Source: Dermacentor variabilis (Eukaryota > Arthropoda > Arachnida > Ixodida > Ixodidae). From it: a stretch of 64,000 bases of DNA. The stretch is from the NCBI RefSeq assembly GCF_050947875.1, contig NW_027460346.1:3662000-3725999 (forward strand). The letters run 5' to 3'. The position numbers and the translations under genes were made by a program. Below are positions 10,483-21,660 of this stretch, piece after piece; the first letter of the stretch is position 1, and every line of letters starts with the position of its first letter. The notes under the pieces were generated by a model. The model was given only the letters and a program-made list of their open reading frames with translations, did no database searches and was not told the DNA's origin.

Positions 10483-11270
10483 CGACAGGCCGCAGATGGC
10501 ACCGCAGATCGTTGATTTTCCACGGGGAGCCCAAGTCGTGAGGCGCCGGCGCCCGAGCGACGGGTGGCGTCAAGCTTCGCACCCTTGGCTGGCCGTGGTG
10601 CAATGGTGCCGCTGTGCCGTCGAGATTTCTGGCTTCGTTGTGTTCGTGGTGGCTGACGGCGACGCACTCCGCTTCCAACTATTGTGTGCTGCTCACCACG
10701 TGACACCTACAGCGGCGCACAACGAGGAGCCCGGTGTGCCACGCAGCGACACTCGGTGCTCCTTTCCTCACCAAGTGCTACGCGCGCGAAAGCAGCTACC
10801 TTGCAGTCGTCTGATCGAGAGTGCCTCGCAAACTTCTGCCGTCGCGCTCCCGGTCGCGGAAGACGACGAACACTGTTGCGAGCTGCGGGGCCCACTCGTC
10901 AGACGTGCACTGCTGTCTGGAACGCTGCCTGTCAGAAGGCCACCTGCTGAGTTTCTTCTGAAATATGGCGTAGTTGGCAGTTGTGCGTTGTACTGGAACT
11001 TGACAGGCTTAGCTAGCACTGGCCCCGAATTTTTGTAGATCTGACGGCGCCGGTCATACAAGGTTGCGCTGCGCACTTTTATGCTGCAACTTATTTTTCC
11101 GTGTTGAGGATATATGAAGCTAATTCAGGGTATGGTTATTATGGAGTCGTATTGGGCATTTAGCAGCTTTCGTCGACTATGGTAGTAACGCTTTCGCACA
11201 ATCCTTCATTTTTGGCAAGACGTGATAACTTTTCTATCTGGACAAAGAATTGCTTCTTGATTGACTCCGG
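10483..11270. other. GC-rich stretch, unassigned
   Basis: Continues the GC-rich character of the decayed exon until about 11040, then becomes AT-rich. ORFs overlap on both strands without recognisable motifs. It may be the eroded 3' part of the same gene. Confidence 0.35.
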
Positions 11271-11271
11271 C

Positions 11272-11630
11272 ATCTACCCAACTGGTGGGTGTCATTCTCA
11301 AGCGTCGAGGTCCCGTATTATACACGCACCGGGCCGAAAAGGCGCATGTATCAATTTTGCCGGCATATGCACACGGCGACAGCTTCTGTCTGCCTCCCAC
11401 AACAGCGCTGGGTGCTCTACCTAAAAGCCGTCTCTGGGTAGAAAACTGAGTCTGGTGGTCCCATGCCGCCAATTTCCCTAGAGGTGGGCGTGCTTCTCAT
11501 GCGTCTGGAACTCCCGCATATTTGTCTAGCACCGGGTCGGGAGCGTGCTTGTAACTATTTTAGCGGTGGGTGCCCAGCGGCACCACTCGTCCGCCTCCCC
11601 CAACAGCGGCGGTTGCTCGGCTGTTTCGCC
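11272..11630. repeat. Degenerate tandem pair, about 190-bp unit
   Basis: Two units, about 11272-11440 and 11463-11630, share an order of blocks: GGTGGGTGT/GGTGGGCGT, TTCTCA.GCGTC, GCACCGGG, a variable part, then TGCCTCCCACAACAGCG against CGCCTCCCCCAACAGCGG. They are clearly diverged and their origin is unknown. Confidence 0.5.
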
Positions 11631-11639
11631 AAACCTGAG

Positions 11640-12078
11640 GCGAGATACGAGGCACCCTGAGACCTTCGCAAATCTCTATAGGGCGCCTTGTCGAGAGTAG
11701 TACACGTATAAACAACTGAGCTCCTGGTCGGGGTACATCCCTTTCCATTAGAGAAACTGGTGGGGTTCCGGAGGCAGCGATAACCCACCGTGTGCCATTG
11801 CGCTCGATTCAAGGCTGCTCTCGAATTGGGCGAACTGCGTAGAACACCGAAAGTGGAGACCGCCTCCCTCCCCTCCGGCTGTTGAACGACAACTGGAAAT
11901 TAGATGATGCAGAGCCTAGATGATTATGCCACATAGCCATTTTGGGGGATCGGCCAATGGTTATTAGGTGTTAGGTATTACAGGTAGTTATCTATAATAA
12001 AAAAAAATTATTGTGAGCGAGACAGAAGAGGAATGCACAATGGCAATGAATGAGCTATAACATCAAATGGGATCCCAG
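11640..12078. other. Unassigned flank of the first large element
   Basis: No gene seen. The sequence ends in CCCAG followed by the TA target duplication. Confidence 0.4.
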
Positions 12079-12080
12079 TA

Positions 12081-12300
12081 TACTCTAAAAACTAGGAAGG
12101 GTATCGCAGGAGTGAAGCTGCCGGTTCACTCTTCAAAGCGTCGTTTTACTCTCGCAAAATGTCGAAGAGATTGAAATGCATTGTTCACTCTGTCACCAAG
12201 GAGAGAGTGAAATGTGCTTTTCACTCTCCCCTTCAGAGCTAGAGAGTGAAAAGACTCTTGCGACAATAGAAAAGAGAGACTCTTGCGGCAATAGAAAACA
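12081..12300. repeat. Left subterminal repeat region of copy 1
   Basis: Within 220 bp there are repeated TTCACTC, TTTACTCTC, GAGAGTGAAA and TTTTCACTCTC motifs in both orientations, including an inverted pair around 12205-12230. ACTCTTGCG.CAATAGAAA occurs twice. Such arrays are typical transposase-binding subterminal repeats. Confidence 0.65.
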
Positions 12301-12339
12301 AAACGTAGCGTAATCTTCTGCTTCAACTGTAGGTGGCTG

Positions 12340-12640
12340 GCCCCGAACATGGCAATGTATCATTCATGCACGCTGAGCAAAGAACACATCGTTTTGCTTC
12401 TAAGAGAACAGGCCGCCGCAGTTCAAAGGAACGCGTAGCGAGCGCTCTACTTTTTCACTCGGAGTGGCCCCACCGCGCGCGCGCGCGCTCAAGATCGCGG
12501 AACAACACAGCACCGGAGAAAGTTGACCCGTCCAGCGAGCAAAGGCCAGCCGAGGGAGATCGTGTGTTAGCCATCTCGCGTCGCCACGAAAACACGACAG
12601 TCGTTCGTCATGCCTTGGATATAACAACAAATCCTCCAAG
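12340..12640 (+). other. Putative 5' exon ending in a strong splice donor
   Basis: The stretch ends TCCAAG followed by GTAAGTG at 12641, a near-consensus donor. In the second copy the same place reads TCCACG followed by GTAAGTG (donor at 41530). A GC-rich patch with a GCGCGC run at 12477-12490 lies in the exon, as in a promoter-proximal leader. The open frame across it is not conserved: the second copy has length changes near 41410-41450 that shift it. It is therefore more likely untranslated leader than coding sequence. No TATA box was pinned down. Confidence 0.45.
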
Positions 12641-14904
12641 GTAAGTGAATTCTAACTTAGGTGCACATTCTCCGTATATGTCATGCTATCGCCAGGAAGT
12701 CGTCGCTGCGCGTAGCCGACGCGATTGACAAAGGACTAGGCGTACGCGCTGTCTCTCGATGTCAATCTAAAAAGCCAGTCGTCGCGATAACTGCATGTGA
12801 TTTTATCACTTTGCCGTTGTCCGTAAGAGCTTTAAAAATCGCAAACGCTGCCAGAACTATGCTATGTTCAATAAGACGCCAGGCGAGAGGACGCTTAAAA
12901 TGGTTGGTTCACCAGCCCGTGATTCCGAGCCTATGCGGAGCGTGATTAGCGTGCGTTTTGTGTGTTTGAATTTATTCAGTTTGGCAGTCTACTGTGTACG
13001 GAACGCTGTTGAACTAAGGAATCACATAACAGAAGGCGTCATTTTGCTGGCAGCATGCTTTTTTTTATATAAGTAAACCGCGCGCTTGACGGTGTCTCGC
13101 GCAGGGGGAATCTGCGACCACTGAAGTTACGTGCAGCACCAGTGCTAGTTAGAAACTTTGCCGCAGGCATTCAGCTGCATGCTGCAAGAGGTCAGTTGGG
13201 CGCGTTATCTTGAACTTACTGAAAACGCATGAGGAATCCATGTTTTATGCAGAAAAAAGTATAAACCCCATATAAGCGATCTTGCGCGCGGCAGCTACAA
13301 GCGACGCGACGGAGATGGCTGTCGCGTTCGCTCGTCGCCTACAAGTCGTACTCCGTGCGAGCGACGATTTTGAGCGACGCCTCCCCGGTGTTGCCGGCAT
13401 GAGGGCTGCAGTCACGCGTGACGCGTGCTTTAGTAATTTACGTTGATGTATTTTACTATAAAAAGTAGCATAAAATATTTCCGGAGGTCTTGCAGTACGT
13501 TCTTATCCTTGCACGTATAAAAATTGAATCATTTGCTCGTTCCGCGCGACAATCGGTAGTATTTGAGCGATGTACATCCAGTTCCGGCTTCGCGCTATTG
13601 GCTAGTCGCTCATAGCACTTTCGGGCGACGGGCGACGTTTTCTAGATTTCCAGAACCGAGCCATCTGTTCAAGCGACGGCCCGTTTTGTCGCTCGAAGCC
13701 GTCGCTCGTCGCCGTCGCGCACTAAATCACTCTCACAGTGTTTATCCCTAAGACTGAACTGTTTTTGCTCATGTTGAAATAGTGTGATTATAGGTCTGGT
13801 TTTGTCTCCTGTTGCGGTTTTCGTGCACGGTGCGAAACTGAAAGGATGCTTATGTCTACGAACTCGGTGAATTGTCAAGCAGCTAGTTACGCATCGGCAT
13901 CAAATATAACGGCTGCTGTGTAGAATTACAATTGCAGGGGCGCTTTGCATACGCTTATTGTTTTGGACATGCCTGTGCATTTGCTAATATGAGTTGGCGT
14001 GTCAGAGTTATGTCATATGAACAGCTAAATCAGCCTTCCTCTGGGGGTTACAAGCGTAATGTGTGCATTTTGCTATAGCATGGCAGATCAAGATGTGTTT
14101 ATCGCTTGAATATTTTTAGTAGAGAAATAAAATATCAAAATAAAATGTTGCTTTAATTCCGTGTTACCAGTCTGTCGTACACAGAACAATAGGTTGGTGT
14201 AATAAACTAATAACTGCGGTTTAACTGCAACTTTTACATGCCTACAAGAATCTAAAATGCTAGATTTCAAACTGCAGCAGTAGTCGGGTCTGTCAAAAAT
14301 GAACTCCACTGCGCACCTCATGCATGAAAATAAGTTCATGCCTTTTAGTAAGCTTAGATGCAGGCCGCAGTGAACTTGTTAGTATTGAAATGTGGGTAAG
14401 CTTGCCATAACAAGCCTTGTTGCCCTTTTTTATAGGCACATCCATATATCCATTGAGCTGAAGGACAATATTTTCATCCCTACTGAGCATCATGTTTGCA
14501 GCTATAATCCTCAAATTATGGCTTCAGCAGTGGCACAACCAGGGATGGTGCGGGGGAGGGGGGGCACACTGGGCACTTGCTTAGGATGTGTCACAAGTGG
14601 TGTTTGCGATACACCAGACTCATGACAGACCTATGACGTCTGAAAATGACCAATATTCTATTCATTAGCAGGAGTATTCTAACATTCATGAAAAACAAGG
14701 ATGAACTGTGGTTTGTTTGTTTTTTTGCTTAAATCTAAAAATTGAAGTTAGTTTAGCAGTTGACTGTTGCAGTCATTTGGATGTTTTGCATGCATTTCAC
14801 TAGGAAGACTAAGAGCTAAGACTTTTTATTGCCATGGCCTTGACTGTCTTGATGTTGTTTTGCACCATGCCCTTGTGTTGACTTTTGCATACGATATTTT
14901 TCAG
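12641..14904. other. Intron-like interior of copy 1
   Basis: Between the leader donor and the first candidate coding exon. The sequence is shared with copy 2, which carries the Tc1 insertion at the TA equivalent to 13570-13571. No coding exon was identified here. Confidence 0.35.
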
Positions 14905-14981
14905 GCACCCGCTTTATATAACGCAAGAAGGCAGCTGCAAGGACACGAGGATGTGAAAGAGCCAGTGCAGCGCGACTTCAC
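14905..14981 (+). CDS. Candidate exon A of the element-borne gene
   Basis: A polypyrimidine tract and TTTTTCAG precede 14905. The open frame starts APALYNARRQLQGHEDVKEP. A possible donor GTAGTG follows at 14982; without splicing the frame ends at TAG 14983. The copy-2 exon (46905-46981) has the same 77-nt length and a few residue changes. Phase 2 at the end joins in frame with exon B. The protein family is not recognised. Confidence 0.35.
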
Positions 14982-16010
14982 GTAGTGCAGAGGAGCCAAT
15001 GCCAAAAAATCAAAATACATTGGCATGTTATTTGGACAAGAAAACTAGTATGTGGGTATATTGGGTGTACCATTTGACCAAATGTCAACAAAATCAAGAT
15101 ACAGTATGTTACACGAAGATGAAAATTCTCACGTGCTCCAGGCAGTCATCTTAACATGGTATATTTATGTAATGTCTCTGATTGGAAAGTCAAATCAAGT
15201 ATGCTCTCTGGAGACAAACACATAGCAGCAAGTGTCATTGAAAAGTTAAAAATGTGTTTTAAGAAAGCTGATTAGTTCTGAGAAGTGACTGCTTTTTGTC
15301 TTGCCTCTCAACAAATATATCCATGTGATAAAAAAATAGTGATACAATGAAATTGCATATTTGCTTAGCGACATGATACATACTTGCAATGAGCACGATG
15401 CCTGTGTTTACAATAAAAAGCAACAGCCCATGCTTGGTTAGGTTAGGCCCACTACAACACGCAGGCATGGGTGATTGGTGCTTTTTTTATTTCTGTGTCG
15501 TGAGGTTTATTGACGTGCGTATAGGTGCAGTGGCACGCAGTATGGCTAGTACAAAAAGGGGGGGGGGGGCAGATATATGTAGCTCACTGTACACGACACA
15601 GGGCAAAGGAAATCCGTGTTCAGCAACTATGTTAAATGCCATGTACGTAAATTTTACAACGCTACTCGTTCGAAGCGCGCACAGGTGCATATTGAAGAAA
15701 AGTTTCCAGGGTAGATAATTTAGTTCGTAATTTACACTAATTTTGCTCTAACCACGAGACATAATAATTTGAATATACTGCACGGAAAAACCTAGAGCGA
15801 ATTAAATTGTGTCAGCTTCGTGTGTATACATATAGTCTTTCCTATGCATTAAGTTTTTTGCGTAATGCATTAACACTTGACAGCCTATCTTATGATGTGT
15901 ACTCTGTTTACATTACAGTTCTTTATTAGTTTACTCGTTTGTTTTGCGACTGATGAAATGCCAGCATATATATATTTTCAACATTTGACATAACCCTGTA
16001 TGTTTTGCAG

Positions 16011-16079
16011 GGACAACCCAGGATGTGCATTTCTCAGCACCCAGTCAACTGCCAAAAGTGACTCAAACACAGGCCACCA
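16011..16079 (+). CDS. Candidate exon B of the element-borne gene
   Basis: The acceptor TGTTTTGCAG and donor GTAAAT (GTAAGT in copy 2, 48083) bound 69 nt in both copies. Two frames stay open in both. One starts DNPGCAFLSTQSTAKSD and continues the exon A phase. The other reads TTQDVHFSAPSQLPKV. Phase continuity from A favours the first, but only a transcript can decide. Confidence 0.45.
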
Positions 16080-16635
16080 GTAAATGGACATCAGTTGCAA
16101 TTTCACATCATGCAGTTGGCGGCTGCCTTGTACGGAGGCTTTTTCTTTTTAATGAGATGGTGATGTCGTTCTAATGTACATTTTGACCACAAAGGTGCGA
16201 TCATGTCTCACAGAGGCATATATGGTTGCTATTCTCTGCGAGGGACGTGTTCTCGTGTTTGTGAAGCATTTGTGTTTGGCAGTATTGTCGCCCAATGAGT
16301 CGGATATAAACACTAACTCGCCACTGCCGGCAAGTAGTTGCGAGAAACGCATTATGACGCTGTAAAGTTATTTCATTAATTCGAAGGAAAGTTTTGCAGC
16401 AGGAAAAAAGGTTGCCATTCCAGGTAAACATGTCTTTTTCTCACAGGTTATTTAGCCAAACTGTGGATGCATGAAATTCGTGACTTATGAATAGATTTTA
16501 ATTTATTCTTTAGTAATTCTTCTAAAAGAGACTAGAAATAGCATGTGACTACCTCTGCAATCAGCAGACCATACATTTACAGTCATAAGTGGCAGTTCCA
16601 TGCAGTCTCGCATTTTATATAACCTTTCCTTTCAG

Positions 16636-16687
16636 CAACATTGGAACTGGTGGCTGCGTTTTCAGAAGGAGAAGTGTACTTGACACT
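16636..16687 (+). CDS. Candidate exon C of the element-borne gene
   Basis: The acceptor TTCCTTTCAG and donor GTATGT enclose 52 nt; copy 2 (48643-48694) is the same length with donor GTATAT. In the phase carried from A and B it reads NIGTGGCVFRRRSVLDT. An alternative frame, LELVAAFSEGEVYL, is also open in both copies. Confidence 0.45.
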
Positions 16688-17133
16688 GTATGTGTGTGTG
16701 AATTCGGTTTTCTTTGTATGTGTCGGCTCACTGACAAACGGTGCAAAAATCTGTTGTACCATGACCCTGACGACGCCTTCTGCTGGTAGAAATGCGGCAC
16801 TTCGTATTTTATAGTACTGCATGACATTTAAATCAAAGCTACCACATAAAATGATCAAGAAAACTAACCGCTGTTATAGCTGTTTTCCTCAAAGAACGCT
16901 TGTCCTTTATGGGCTGTGTTAATCTGAGCTCTCCACCGATGTTTCAGTAGTATTATCCCTTAGTGAGTGAGAGATTGGGGGCAATTAATCATGTTAGTGT
17001 TTAAGTGGTGTCCTAATTATGTGCATTTGTTCCAACAAAGTTGTCTAGATTACTTTATTGTGTAGTGTAAAGCTTATGAAACCATCAGCAACTACTGAGT
17101 TGCTAACACGCATATGGATTTGTCACTATACAG

Positions 17134-17214
17134 GTGGAACTCGGCTGTACCACTGCAGTGCTGCGGAAATTGCCTTCACCAGCGGCTTTGCAACAGCTGT
17201 TTCGCAGCATGTCG
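17134..17214 (+). CDS. Candidate exon D of the element-borne gene
   Basis: The acceptor ACTATACAG and donor GTATGT bound 81 nt, conserved in copy 2 (49144-49224). Phase 0 from exon C gives VELGCTTAVLRKLPSPAALQ and is open here; in copy 2 this frame has a TAA in place of a Gln codon. A second frame, TRLYHCSAAEIA..., is open in both copies and would join in frame to exon F. Which frame is used is unresolved. Confidence 0.45.
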
Positions 17215-18301
17215 GTATGTGTTAATTTATAATTATGTTGGGATGGGCTAGTATTATGGACCACTGCTACTCTGTATTGTGACAGATCCATATGATAAGG
17301 GATGTAATGGGCACAGCGAAAGCCTTTGAATTTTTTACTATGGTACATAAACAGGCTCTCCTTTTCGTCACTGGAGCAGGAGAGAAGGGCATGCAGGCAC
17401 TCCTGAATGTACATATATTTCAAAACATGAGAGAGACATATACACACACACACACACAATTAAACTAAAGGCAGGGACGTTCCATCTTTCATCTTGAATT
17501 GAATTGTGCAGCGCAAAAATACAACACAGACCACAGAGAAGCACACATGTTAACAGGTTTGATACACACATTAGTTCAACAGATTTGATACTTCAAGTGT
17601 GCTATTTTACACAAGGGGGAAGGGAAAGGGGAGATAATCTGAAAAAAAAAAGTGGAGTGGAAAAAAAGGAATCGTGCCAAAAAGCATGAGAAGCATCGCG
17701 CAGCCAGGATCACCAGCAGGACATCTAAAAAGCACTCTGATAAAATTACATACAGGACAACCTTACGTATAGTTTGTTTCAATCAACTCAGATCACATGC
17801 AGCCATTACTGCAATCATGTTGTTTCCTTATGTCATATGGGGGAATGATGTGGGCCCAAAGAACTGTTTAGAGCTGAAGGATTATGTTCCATTCTAGCCT
17901 CATTGCCTGCTTTTTTATCATATTGTTATCAGCTGCTTATGTTAGGGACAAAAAGTAAGAGTACGAACTGTTTCCCGATTCGCCATTCCACACATGTCTT
18001 TGTGACTATATGTACATGCAGATGATCCATAGTTGAAAAATATTCAGTACAGAAGAATCTCATTACAAGATGCACTTGGTTGTAAGAGACATCTGAAAAT
18101 GGTTTGGTTGGTTTTCCGATGTTTGCCACGTTAACAATACTGTATACAAGAGACACCTTTGTTACTAAGGATGACTTTTTAAGTATTCACTACTTCGAAG
18201 GGACACAACCCAGACACATTCACTTTGTGCACCTTGTGTGCTCCGAAGGGCGTAAAGATCACGCAATCCTTACACAAGTCAATCGCGCATGTCTCTTTTA
18301 G

Positions 18302-18484
18302 CATGAACCAGAAAAGGAGGGCAACGAGGACAGTGCAGGGCAGAAAGTGTCGGCAGTTGAAGCTGACTAGCGTCTAAGAGCACCTCAAAGGTACTGCGAG
18401 CAACAAGGCTTGCAAAGTGAAGCGTTTAAATTCCAGAAGTTGGGAAGGAAGCTAACACAATCTACAGTCACTAAAAAGCTGTGA
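18302..18484 (+). CDS. Candidate terminal exon E of the element-borne gene
   Basis: The acceptor GTCTCTTTTAG precedes 61 codons in phase 0, matching the phase of exons A-D. It reads HEPEKEGNEDSAGQKVSAVE, then an RLRAPQ..CEQQGLQSE segment, and ends GRKLTQSTVTKKL at TGA 18482-18484. Copy 2 (54593-54775) is exactly 183 nt and fully open; this copy has a TAG where copy 2 has GAG. The early part is acidic and the end basic. No family recognised. The TTAA MITE begins 13 bp after the stop. Confidence 0.5.
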
Positions 18485-18497
18485 ATGTCTTCTTTAA

Positions 18498-19212
18498 AGG
18501 GCCCCTAAACCACCGAGGTTGAAATTTAGTTGCGGTGTTGCAGTTCTACACAATAAGGCAATGAACAGGTAGCCACAAGAATTTTTCGAAACGGTGCAGT
18601 AATAGTGGAGCTACGTGTGTTTGATTATCGAAAAGTAGTCCCCACTCATTTTACTCTTTCATCTGGTACACGCCATATGGACAGTATCGTATTTTCCTTG
18701 CCTAGTACACCTCCAAATGTTACGGGACAGGCCAACACCAACGAGCTCTATTGCTGCCGCGCTGGCCCGTTGTCCTGCGAGGGGTGGCGCTAATACAATG
18801 GAACTGTATGGTGACTCGTGTTGAAGAGCCTCATAGGGAGACCCTTCTGTTGGCGTTTCTGTTCTTTGCCCCCATTGGCTGCCCACAATAGCATCGCGCG
18901 CAACGCGACGAGGAAGAAGGAGTGTGTGTATTTGCTTGCAGGCCTTGCCGGCAGTCGTACACTTTCGTTCGACCAATCGACAGCACCGGAAACTGGTGAC
19001 ATCATCAGAGACAGCCTGGTGACGTCAGGACAAACTGGGGGGTGCAGGATAGGTCCAGAGAGGCGCACGGGGTCATTTTCTTCATATTGTGGTGCTCCGG
19101 CAGTGCTACGCACTCTGGCATTTGGCTTCGTCGATCGTGACGGCATTCTGATTTCGATACGCGTGTTTACTTGAAATGTTCAAAAAATGTCGAGAAGTGG
19201 TTTAGGGGCCCT
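18498..19212. mobile_element. Kolobok-like MITE with TTAA target duplication (copy 1)
   Basis: Inverted termini AGGGCCCCTAAACCAC and GTGGTTTAGGGGCCCT are flanked by TTAA at 18494-18497 and 19213-19216. A TTAA target plus AGGG-type ends fits Kolobok better than piggyBac. It encodes no protein. The same element sits at the same place in copy 2 (54789-55509), so it was present before the large element duplicated. Confidence 0.75.
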
Positions 19213-19527
19213 TTAAGCCACCCTGAGCATTTATTCCTTCAGATATATCAAAACATACTTTAGTGATGATGCATAATAAAGTGATCTAGTCTGGCTCCTC
19301 AGTGTCTCAAAATTTTTGGTTTCGAGAGACATGTTTCCCGTGCCTCTTGAATATCTTCTGATGAGGCTTTACTGTAATATACACAAACAATTGTGTAACT
19401 CCTCCTGCAAGTATTATTCATTAAGCCCGGTCACTTATGTGCAAAGCTTGTGGTTAAGTCTTGATGTCCGTACTTTTTAGAGCTATGTTTATTAATTCAT
19501 GCTGTTCTTATTGGTTCTTCGATGCAG

Positions 19528-19781
19528 GAGACAATGCCTACGAAATTATTGGCCCTGATCATGAGAGCCCTCAAGGGGCAAACAACATCTCTGTTGCAGA
19601 AGTGAGCCCGATACCACCTGAAGTTACCATGACAGATGACACGGCAGCAATAGATACAGAGACTGCCATGTCTACTGCAGCTGCAACAGTGTACGAGGCA
19701 AGCAGCAGCGCGTCAGCATCAGCAGCAGTGTCAGAAGGAACCACACCAGGCCTGGTAGAGCAACATCTGTGCTATCACTGA
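19528..19781 (+). CDS. Candidate exon F, Ser/Ala/Thr-rich acidic protein end
   Basis: After the acceptor TTCTTCGATGCAG the frame reads GDNAYEIIGPDHESPQ, then EVSPIPPEV and a low-complexity S/A/T/E stretch, ending at TGA 19779. Copy 2 (55827-56182) is collinear but runs about 33 codons further, because copy 1 lost two bases near its end. The compositional bias and conserved frame support a real exon. It needs phase 1 upstream, which one open frame of exon D supplies. It may be an alternative 3' exon to E or part of a second transcript. No domain recognised. Confidence 0.5.
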
Positions 19782-20999
19782 CTTTTTTTGTAGTGGATAC
19801 AACTCATTTGCTCAACACACAAAAGCTTTTCACCACGACTGTGAGCCAGTGTTATTGTGGAGCAAGTACAAGACTAAGTTAGGTGTTATAACACAGTACA
19901 AGCATCACTTTAAAATATGAAAACCTATTACAGTTGTTGCCTCCCCAGCCAGCCCACATAGCGACAACAATGTGGAACACATGGGGGGACACACCTCTTC
20001 TCCATTAGAAGATAGTAGAGACTGTCAGTGTTGTTGTTTGATTAAGTGGTCTTTGTAGGCAACTAGAAGGACAACACAGGTGTCATAAGATTGTTGTTGA
20101 TGTTGTTGTTGAAGAGGTAAAAAAGAAGTTTGATGGGAGCTGAAGTGCCAACTGATATTGAGCAAATCAAAAGCAACCACCTGAGAAAGCAACACTATCG
20201 AAATTTGGGTATCTATGTGCCGCCAACTCTGGTAAGAATGGCATAGGACAGAAGTGTGATGAAAATCACACAGACACTGCTGTTGCATCACTGGCCACAG
20301 TGAGCAGCGACTTGTAGGGCAAGAGAGTCAACTGAAACTAACATTATGATATAGTGTCATGATCCCATGTGACCACTTTTCAAGTTATTTTGCAAGATAC
20401 AGCTCAACCTCCAGAAACGAGACTGCAACTTGTCTGTAAAAAAGCTTTCACAAAAAATTATTCATAACACTATTAACATAGCAGTATCTTTTTTTTTTGT
20501 GTCGGTTCGAGGTTCCCGGCTGTCCATTAATGCAAAAATTGAGGAAAAAAAAACATGTCGTACTTACACCTTTTTAACAAATACGAGGGGGACAGAACTT
20601 TTCTAGTCATGCATCTTCATCATACTATCAAGTTTTTAAATGCCTTTTATAATTATTATTACCAGTTATATCTGAGTGCATTGTATGCATGTAGCAGGTG
20701 TAAAATCAGGTCAGTTGGATCAGATGCCTTATCTGCAAGCGAGCCCTATATTCAAGAAATTTGAATTAAAATAGTTACGTTAGAGACGCAGTCTTTCAGC
20801 ACTTTATTGCCTGTGGTTTAAGCATTGCTCAATACTTTTGTGGGTGGCAATTTCAACCGGCACAGCACTGCGCTTTGCCACAGTCACATTTGTCTTCAAA
20901 GCGGTGTTTACCATTTGTGTTGATCTGTTTGTGTATGCATAGAGCAAGTTTTTAATTTATATTTTTCTGCATTCTTGTGCTTGCACTAAGCTTGTATAA
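19782..20999. other. Probable 3' untranslated or intronic part of copy 1
   Basis: Shared with 56183-57255 in copy 2. A short GTTGTTGTT microsatellite lies near 20093-20115. No coding exon seen. Confidence 0.35.
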
Positions 21000-21660
21000 G
21001 GCAGTTACAAAATGTGCGTCACTATAACGAACTGTTCTGTTGAGCTTACACTTGCAAATAATCGTGTTCAGATGGCCGCACTTCTATGCGGGTGCACCGC
21101 TAGCTTTGTGTATGTTCTCATGTTTGTATAAAGCTTATATAAGCTAGTTAGAAAATGTATGTCACTAAGCATTGTGATATTCTCTAAAGAACTGCTTGGT
21201 TGGTTTTACACTTGTGAATTAGTATTGAGGCGGTGGTATTCCCATGTATGCCCACTGCTAGCTTTCTGTGTCCTCACGTGTTTGTATTAAGTTTCTACAA
21301 GGGAGTTACAGCATGTACGTCACTAAGCGCTGTGATATTTTTTAAAGAACTGCTTTGTTGGTTTTACACCTGTGAGTAATAGTACTCGGGTGGCACTAGT
21401 CATGTGTAGGTACACAGGGACCATTTGTATACATTATGCTCATGTAAAGCAGTTACAAAGTGTATGTCACTAATTACTGTGATATTTGTTGAATTGCTGT
21501 GATGGTTTTACACATGTGAATAATAGTGGTCAGGACACAGTACTTGCAGTGTATGGTTGAATTTATACACTGCCAAGACATGGGCTGTATACGTACCAAA
21601 AGAAATGTATGTCATTATATTGTTGTGATTATTACTGTTTGGATTTTATTAAACTGTAAT
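21000..21660. repeat. Tandem array of about 145-bp units, five copies
   Basis: Units begin near 21001, 21143, 21302, 21449 and 21590, spaced 141-159 bp. Each has GTTACAAAATGTATGTCACTA, then TGTGATATT, AAAGAACTGCTT, GGTTTTACAC and TGTGAATAATAG in the same order. A polyadenylation-like AATAAA follows at about 21657. The array is conserved in copy 2 (about 57255-57910), where the AATAAA is mutated. Confidence 0.7.

Noticed and set aside
10178..11038. 286-codon plus-strand ORF
   Set aside because: It overlaps the decayed exon in a different phase, has no recognisable domain, and arises in GC-rich sequence where stops are rare.
17134..17214. Cys-rich frame in exon D as a zinc-binding domain of a KDZ-type transposase
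   Set aside because: The cysteine spacing is suggestive, but the phase at the exon end finds no compatible next exon and no other transposase part was seen.
18659..19174. 105-118 codon ORFs on both strands within the TTAA MITE
   Set aside because: They overlap on opposite strands inside a non-coding MITE and differ between the two copies.
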